Assembly: GCA_025504975.1 (NCBI GenBank)
Contig: JANUWI010000020.1
Coordinates: 496,001 to 560,000, forward strand
Direction: 5' to 3'
Length of the DNA: 64,000 bases
Source of the DNA: Plenodomus lindquistii
Lineage: Eukaryota > Ascomycota > Dothideomycetes > Pleosporales > Leptosphaeriaceae
The notes beneath the pieces were generated by a model. The model did not search any database. It was not told the DNA's origin and saw only the letters and a list, made by a program, of their open reading frames with translations. A program made the translations under genes and the position numbers. Below, one piece after another: positions 56,801 through 64,000 of this stretch. Numbering within the stretch: position 1 is the stretch's first letter; every line of letters begins with the position of its first letter.

Positions 56801-59800
56801 GAGTTTAAGGGACTTTATAAGTTCCTTGACATCGCATTTAGCGAAGTTGCGGAACAGCGATACAATTCACCGACAAGCACTACTGTCACGACACTTCCGA
56901 AATTCGCCTCACTCTCCCGAAAAGAGCTACAAAGCTTGCCACCATTGCTGTCGGGAAGTCTACGCTCCCTACTGAACACTTCGCAAAGTTTTTCCGCTAC
57001 CTTGGACTCACGCGCACGGCTGCCAATGCTGTGGTTTTGCAAAGCCGATTCCACACCGTTGTGCTTGGAAGGTTGTATGGTGCCCATGAACTACAACTTG
57101 TACAGCTTGATGGCTTCGAAGCAGAATAACAAGTACTTTCGCAGTAACTTGCAATCGACGCTGAACGCATCACACAAGATCGGGACGCCGCCCTTAGCCG
57201 TCTATTCTACGTCATTCGCAACCAGCTTATCGAGACACAGGCCAATACGGGCACAAGAGCGTATCAGTTAATACTTAGCAAAGGTCTCGAGGACCTGCAC
57301 TCGTTGGAGCCCAAGACTATTCACGCAGCGGCCTGGAATAAACTGAGTTTGGTTGGCTTACAATTGTGCGTGCTCAATTACCCCCACGACCCGGCGCTCA
57401 GGCCCATGATCGAGCGCAAAATCTTCAATGAGCAGAAGGCTGGAATGATATCGGCACTCACCGCGCTACAGCGGTTCCAGCTCGACTTCACTGCCGAGGA
57501 CACTACTTTCCGCACTCGCCAAGAATAGAGCACAGTTGAAAGAACGTGAGCCGAGCCGCCTGTTCCAGAGGTCGTTGGTCCAGACGTCTCTGAGCTTGGC
57601 AGTTTGCAAGGAGAATTCACCAGTTTGCTCAGCACCATAAAGCCCTTACTGAATAGGACGATCTCGATTGAGGAGGCTGTTCAAGATTCGACATTGAGGC
57701 AAAACGTCTTGTGCATCATTCAAAGACTCACGGTGGGGTACCGAGCGTATGACAATATCACAGATTTGGTGGTTGGATTCCTTGCTTGTTTGGCCATTGG
57801 CCTGATGCTCGGAAAGAAGAAGCAAGGAGACAAGTTTTGCACCGTTGTGAGTTGGAGTCTGCCGTATGGCAGTCAAGATACCCCATTCTTCGATCGTCCC
57901 TGGGCATTCACCAAGTCGGAGGATAACTTGCATGCCATCGAGAGAGCCTTGTGTCAAGGATAGTCAGTTATCGACATTCGATGGCACGCACTGCATACTT
58001 TTTCGATTCTTCAAAGTGCAGACCCCGCGCTGGTGGAGGTCTCTGTGGCTACAAATTTGTTGCAAGGTCTTTTTTCCAGTCTGTACGGCGACTGGAAGGC
58101 CACACTCCTCGAAGACCAGAGGAAGGAGGTCATGGACACTAGTACGTACACCTATCGCGGTATGGATGAAGAAAATGATTAGGAAGATCCCACGCTGTTT
58201 CCCAATTCCAAAGCGCCAGCGGAAGAAGAGGAGCAACGAAAAGAAACAGTGGTCCCGTCCAATGCCAGAAATCATGCCATTCGGCCCGCGAACATGCATG
58301 TCGAGCTCTTCTTACAAGGTCGGAAGGCATCACACTCCGTCAAGGACCTGTTGACGCGGTGCGCCAAGGGACCTAATCGCGTATCGAATGGCAAAAGACA
58401 AGGCACAAAGCATAAGGATGCCCTCCCTGCAATTCATCTCGCGCTAGAGCAAAGGACAGATGCACTGGCCTCTTCTAGGGCTAGCAAGGACTACGGTTCT
58501 TACTTTGATGCCAATCTATCTGAAGCGAAGCGTTTTATTGCGCTGGTCCATCGCATACAAATTCGCTATCGCCAGATCGGTAAGATTTGGCCTAGGCGTC
58601 AGACGCTATTGGACGTCCTGCGCACTTGCGACGAAGCGCTCGAGTTCCGCCGCGTCGAGCTGGTCGCCAAGTTCATCACCAAGACCGAGAAGCTGTACAC
58701 GTACATGCACGAATGGCGAAAAAATTGCTAGCAAGGAGTATAATACCGCAATTATTTTCAACGGTCTTACCAATCCCTTGGTCAGCTGGCGTCAACTTGA
58801 GCTCACAATTGAGGTTAAATTGTTTAATCTTAAGGAGGCGAAGTTCCGTGATAATGCGAAGAGTTGGTTCTTTATTGCTTTTGAGATTATTATTGCCGCT
58901 GTTGAGAGCACTAAAGAAAAGCAAAACATTAGAACCCATGCGAAGAATTTGTTCAAGTCATTAAAGGGCTTCTTCAAAGCAATAACTATGGGTTAGTTTA
59001 AGCAGCGTCTCAAGTTGCAGGAGTTTCTTCAGCAACATGTTTCCATACGTATGCAGGATATAGAATTATTCCGCATTATCTACACGGCTGTTGACAATTT
59101 CCTCGTGTACTATTCGCGACTGAACAAGCCAGCACGTGAGGCACTAGCAAAGGCGCGTCAGAGCCTCAAGGAGGTCAAAGACGTTGTCAAGCTTGCGAGC
59201 TGGAAAGACACCAACATCGAAGCGTTGAAGCAGATTGCGAAGACGAGTCATCGTAAGTTGAGCAAGCTGGTGCGCAAGTTCAGAGCGCTGCTCGATCAGC
59301 CTGTATCCGATCTTGTCAATCCAGGCTTCCCAAATCTGACTCGCTTGATGCAAGCTGTAGCTATGCCACCAGTCCTGACAGTTACGAATGCTGAAGCTTT
59401 GGAGCTAGGCGCTGGTAGCAGACCGGGCTGGCAAAATCGACGCACACGTTTCAAGAATTTCGGCCTCACTATTTCCATGATGCGCAACCTCTCTACTGTC
59501 AACAACGAGAGTATCGATGGCGCCGCGTACATCAACGATTTCATCGCCGATATGACATCCTCAATGCTGGACCTCCAGAAGGCGACACCGCCCACGCTTA
59601 CGGAGGAGAACAAGGAGTCCATGCAGCATCGTAAGACCCAAAAATGCAAGCTTTACGTAGTCATGATGAAGGGGTTTCGCCAAATGAGTGTCAATTACAA
59701 CCTCAGCGTTGACACTTTTTCCGAGCAAGACGAGCTGTATACCATATTATCTACGATGCCCTCAGTACAAGGCAACAGGGAGTTTGGTAATGCGGCAGAG

Positions 59801-61214
59801 TATCACTTGCACAAGGCTCTCAGTGCCATGCCATAGGTACGCGCTGTATACAAACACCACTCGGGCCACCTGACTGCGAACGATGTGAGCAGGAGCATCG
59901 GGTTCCTTGATGGCCTCTTACACATCTCCACTCGACAGAGAGGTGTATTGAGCAAGGCTACGCAAAGCTTGCAAGATGTCAAAGCGCCTATGTCTCTCAT
60001 CGAGGGTGTGTGCCAATTTGCTGCGACTCAGCTGCTACTCACTTCGCCTGACGAGGTAGAGGCAACAAGTGACTTACAGCCCCAGCTTAAATAGCTTGCT
60101 GCAGTGATCAAGACTGCCACCGACGTCGCACACGCACAGGCAAAGCTTGGGAAGACAGACGAGCTCGATTCCCTGCTTCAATCAATGCGGGAACGGACTG
60201 ACAAATTTATGGAGCTGGCCAATCGATTCGATGCGCTGCCGAAGCTACCCGCCTCAGTCGTTGCTGAAGCGCATGGGGAGCTATATGAGGGCTGCCACAT
60301 CGAGCCTCCGAAATCTTCAGATGACTTTCGATGATTGGGTGAACTAGAATATTGCAAGAAGGACGCTGCGACATATCCAACCTTTCTTGTTCCAGTCGCC
60401 AACGATCGAGTCAAGCAGCCTACCTTGACAGACCAATCACACAGTGGAACACTACGCCAAACGCATCTACGATGCATTGGACCTCCTTCTTAGATCTGCA
60501 CAAGATGTAGAATTGTCCCTGAAAGCCATCTACATCTTGTCGGAGGATGCGACATGGCTGATCAAGGAAGAATAAGTACTATCGGCCGATCTTGGCTCCT
60601 TACACGCCTCGCGGATTACAGACGCATTGCAAATCATCATGCAAAACATGCAGTATCTTCACAAAAGTCAGCATCTACGAAGCAGCGCCGCTCTGTTTGT
60701 GTCAATTCGGCCGATCCTGAATCAATACTTGGCGTCGCATAACTACCTCGTCACACGCTTTGACATATTATACGCTGCGACTGCAAATCTCTCCATCGCC
60801 TGCAGAAGTCTTTTAGCCACATTGGCACGCAAGGATTCTATCAGCCGCCTGACATATCCAACGAGCAAAAGCCGGGTAAAGACGAACAGCTCAAGTTTGG
60901 AACTGGTCTGGGCGAAGGAGAGTGCGCGGAGGACATCTCAAAGGACATTGGAGACGATGAAGATCTCGGTGAGCTAGCGCAGGAGAAGAAGTGAGAACGC
61001 GAAGGCAGCATTGAAGAGGAAAATGATGCCGTTGATATGGGTGAACAAGACATGGAAGGTGACACTGAAGAGGTTGGCGAAAAAGAGGACAAGGGTGGTT
61101 CTGGAGACGAAGGTGACGACGATGTGCAGAGCGAGGTTGGTAGTGGTTGGTGATCTTGGTACCAGCGCCGTTATGTGGGATTGGGGCGGGAAAGAGGAGG
61201 AGGGGCAAAGATAA
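53876..61214 (+). pseudogene. MDN1: Midasin (MDN1/REA1) central fragment, broken
   Basis: The fragment starts within AAA4 and ends in the acidic region; the first three AAA modules and the C-terminal MIDAS domain are absent. Visible elements in order are AAA4 (53876-54556; ADDSVLGRLNSVLEPSRS, MTPGGDYGKKELSP, NRFTEIWVP) and AAA5 (about 54810-55320). AAA5 has Walker A NPGVGKTT near 54823, then HRGEVNISELDQ and NHHQGGGR-like QNLHHQGGGRNGLP. AAA6 (about 55349-55700) reads WVVLDNANLCSSAVLDQLNS and ELSRAMRKRAV. A long linker (56.4-60.8 kb) and the acidic tail (60850-61200) follow. The Walker B Glu is Lys in both AAA4 (LLDKKS) and AAA5 (LLDKVN). Stops include TGA 55321-55323, TAG 59834-59836 and TAG 60092-60094 (both from CAG), and many frameshifts. 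Midasin is an essential ~5000-residue remodeller of pre-60S ribosomes, so the functional copy must lie elsewhere. Confidence 0.9.
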
Positions 61215-61424
61215 TATTTCAGGATGACTCGTCTATGCGCGAAGTATTGAGCACTTGCCCTAAGGTCTTAAAACCGATAAGCTTGAATTAAATATATTCG
61301 CTCGGCTATGCACTCTACGTTGAAATGAAATCAGTAGCGTGTTCTATTACCTTTGACGTCATTTGCTTAGTTTATGGTGGTGATGTCCTCTGAAAGTAGT
61401 AACATTGAGCTTATTGCTGTATTG
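61215..61424. other. Junction between the midasin and chitinase relics
   Basis: The midasin similarity stops in its acidic tail (KMWDGG-like MWDWGGKEEE) near 61214. The GH18 similarity starts near 61425. The ~210 bp between them are AT-rich and show nothing. Confidence 0.6.
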
Positions 61425-64000
61425 GCAGACCGTGGCGATTTGTGCGGACTTTCTCCAAGCTAGCGGCATCGCAGTCCCACTAGGACGCTTTCTTTGAGTT
61501 CCTTTTGCCCTTCGTGGACAAATACGGATTTGATGGAGTTGACGTTGACTGGGAGTACCTATGAGTTATGAAACAAGCTGTTCTTCTGTTGCATCCTGTT
61601 TCGGTGTTAATGCTGATCCGTATGCGTCTTGCTAATGTGGCTGAAGAGCGTTCAGGGAGGCCGGGGGATTTTGATGACTACGTGACTTTCCTCAAAAATC
61701 TCCGCAGCGTGCTGGGGAACCGAGGCCTCACTATCGCTCTGCCTGCCTCGTTCTGGCACCTGCAGCACTTCGACATCAAGAACATGGAGCCTATTCTGGA
61801 CTGGTTCAACATTATGAGCTAAGACCTGCACGGAACCTGGGAAGGTACGAACCCGCACTTGGGGCCGTACATCAACTCGCACACTAACCTGACTGAGGTT
61901 GACCCGGCCATGGACCTCCTCTGGCGCAACGATATCGATCCCAAGAAGGTGGTTATGGGCATGGGCTTCTACGGTTGCAGCTTCACCCTGTCGGACCCCT
62001 CCTGCAAGACGCCCGGCTGCGGCTTCTCGGCGGGTGGCAAACTGGGCATGTTTTCGGCGTCGGCCGGCAGCCTGATGTTCTCTGAGATCAAGGAGATTGT
62101 CGACGCAGGCGCGGACGTAGTGCACGACGAGAAGACTGGGGTCAAGATGGTGATCTGGGCGCTGGCCAAGACGGCGGGCAAGTTAAACCTGTCCGTGTCA
62201 ACGCTGGCCAAGACGGCCCGGAACGATCCGAGGCAGTGCGTCTGGGGCGAGTGCGGGGCCAACTGCCCGTCTGGGCTGATCCCAGTGTCCCAGTCGTCGG
62301 GCGACAAGAACCCGCTCGGCATCGAGCTCGGCTGCACTGAGGGCAAGCGCAACTTCTGCTGCCCGTCCAAGGACCCACCCACGTGCAAGTCGAAGGGCAG
62401 CCCCAAGTTCTGCGGCATGCTCCCCGATCGAGGTTTCGGCTAGCACCGACGGCTGCTGGACCGGCCACAAGTCGCTCTGCTGCACAAAGACGACCTCGAC
62501 CGACGTGCTCGACGCCTGCAAGTGGTTTGGCGCCGCGCCCATCTGCACCCTCAAGTCCTTTGTCCCCTCCCTGTTCGGTCCGCTAGGAGGCGCCTTCTCG
62601 TTCCCGTCGTACGGCTGCAGCGACGACGGGAGCAAGCCCAAGGAACTTACCAAAGGCAAAGCAAGGTCAAGGAGGGCAGCAAAGCTGCTCCTATAACGGA
62701 GGTTTCAAGAGTTTATGTTGCCAAGACCCAATCCCGTGGACGGGTTGCAAATGGTGAGCTTTCCCAAAATCAAACGACTGACCCCTTTGCGGCTCCTCCG
62801 TCGTCACATACTGAACATGTCCGTGATAGGCGGGCTGGAAGCACGACATGGATACAGTGGGAAAAATTGCTCGCCGGGCCTATTGGAAACCTCTTTCTTG
62901 ATTCTTCGACGGAATGCAAGACGGGTTGCGAGCCCGGGGAGACGACCGTAGCCACCGACGGGTGGGGCTGTCGGTCGGGCACCTACTCCTGCGTCTGCTG
63001 CTCTGATCCAAACAAGCCACCCGTGCCGGAAGCGCGCTGATGTCGAGCTCTGCTACGGACCCAGCCACCTAGATCAGCTCGAGAGTGGCCCAGAAGCGGA
63101 AAGCAACCTTCCCAACGTTTTCGAAGAGGAACACAGATTTGACAGAGAATGCGGAACCGCAGATACCACCCGACTCCTCCGAGGGAGAGACCAGGTTGTC
63201 GATCTTTCAAACTCGTCTATGGTATTCCTGGCAAGAGGGCCAACCCGCGAAGAGCTATCCTCGACATCCGAGCTCCTTGGCACCCGTGATTTGGCCAAAC
63301 ATGGCGCCCGGGAACGTGTCCCCATGTCCTTGTGCGATCCTCGGGGCCAGAAGTCGAGCATCTGGGTGCAGAGGCACCCGAGCGTGTCGACCATCATCCG
63401 GACGACAAGCAAGGCGTGGACGGTGGCGCAGTAGGGCCTGAGCACGCTGGCGCCCACAACGGACTGGGTGACAGAGCACGTGCTGGAGAAGTAGGAGTTC
63501 CGTAACGCGCTCGAGTACATGGCGGCCGGGAAGACGCCTGGGGGTACCGCGCTCCGGGCTGGCGCTGTGCCATTTGCCAAGGTCTTCGGCGCCGGTGGTA
63601 TCTTCCAGCAGAACTGGCCAAGCGCCACCTACACCAGCCTGCAGCTCACGTACGACTGGTTCGGCAACATCAACGACTTGTTCACCAGCCTGCTGGGCCG
63701 GACCGCCGACGCGGGCCTGCAGAACCGCTTCGTTGATAACCTGCAGGTCTGCGGCGGCGACTTCAACGTGTACAAGGTGTACATGGTCGCGGGGCTGGAC
63801 TTTGTGTTGCGGCCCAATTGGAACAGCTACAACGCGCAGGATCAGGTTGGGATCCTGCTCGACGTCGTCGACATGCACGATTATCGGGGGCGAGAGCCTC
63901 GTTGTGACTGCCTTCTCGTCAACCTTCAACAACATTGTTACCATGCCTGGCGGCCTCACCCGTCACGCCGCGACCCAAGGCATCGCCTACGACTTCCAGG
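61425..64000 (+). pseudogene. GH18 chitinase with chitin-binding C-terminal parts, broken, runs off the window
   Basis: The first part reads VRTFSKLAASQ, a TAG at 61481-61483 where Gln is usual, and then the GH18 active-site motif YGFDGVDVDWEY (61532-61561). A likely intron follows whose donor now reads ATGAGT. Then PGDFDDYVTFLKNLRS, SFWHLQHFDIKNMEP, a TAA at 61820-61822 within the NIMSYDLHGTW-type motif, and HTNLTEVDPAMDLLWRN. MGMGFYGCSFTLSDPSC is followed by a deletion of about 25 codons around 62157, and then Cys-rich segments (FCCPSKDPPTCKSKG, CWTGHKSLCC, GGFKSLCC, CEPGETTVATDGWGCRSG) in three different frames. A second CAG-type stop lies at 63492-63494. From 63495 a frame stays open to the edge (ALEYMAAGK ... 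LQVCGGDF). The N-terminal signal and the first half of the barrel are absent. Homologues are secreted subgroup-C fungal chitinases. Confidence 0.88.

Noticed and set aside
63074..63959. Long minus-strand frames (184 and 234 codons)
   Set aside because: They are antisense shadows of the GC-rich chitinase relic, whose plus-strand frames carry the recognisable motifs.

Overview
The window looks like filamentous-ascomycete DNA (Pezizomycotina, most likely Dothideomycetes/Pleosporales). Genes carry short 47-60 nt introns with GTRNGT donors, CTRAC branch points and YAG acceptors. The recognisable proteins are typical of that group: a fungal PD-(D/E)XK nuclease-like protein, a BTB/POZ protein, a LAMMER-type kinase, an ASH1-like SET protein, a RAD5/HLTF-like SNF2 ATPase, midasin and a GH18 chitinase. 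No bacterial features are present. The genus is inference.

This is an accessory, repeat-rich region. Most long coding stretches are wrecked copies of genes that are normally essential or single-copy: kinase (19.1-20.4 kb), SET methyltransferase (21.8-23.9 kb), SNF2 ATPase (29.9-32.6 kb), pogo-like transposase (34.3-36.0 kb), midasin (53.9-61.2 kb) and GH18 chitinase (61.4 kb to the edge). Many in-frame stops are CAG/CAA to TAG/TAA changes, and acidic catalytic residues are often turned to Lys or Asn by G-to-A changes. Both are the expected footprint of repeat-induced point mutation (RIP) on duplicated DNA, although CGA-to-TGA changes, frameshifts and deletions also occur.

Layout: 0-9.1 kb is gene-poor, with two small inverted-repeat (MITE-like) elements, a decayed copy of the 14.7-16.0 kb gene, an AT-rich island (5.5-6.8 kb) and a pair of diverged fragments in inverted orientation (6.74-9.06 kb). 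9.2-16 kb holds a coiled-coil gene, an apparently intact three-exon PD-(D/E)XK gene and an unknown gene. 19-24 kb holds the kinase and SET pseudogenes. 27-33.5 kb holds broken unknown ORFs, the SNF2 pseudogene and seven copies of a palindrome of the form CGTACTGT-N4-ACAGTACG. 34-36 kb has a MITE-like element next to a dead transposase. 36.5-38.3 kb is an intact 577-codon ORF with a C48-peptidase-like signature. 41.0-41.7 kb is a two-exon BTB gene. 44-47 kb is an array of decayed direct repeats. 51.4-52.4 kb is an intact two-exon Cys-rich gene. 53.9-64 kb is the midasin relic followed by the chitinase relic.

The genes do not form a pathway. The apparently live ones (PD-(D/E)XK, C48-like, BTB, Cys-rich) are scattered single genes among relics. 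Assignments rest on reading the translations and on recalled family motifs; no database search was run.
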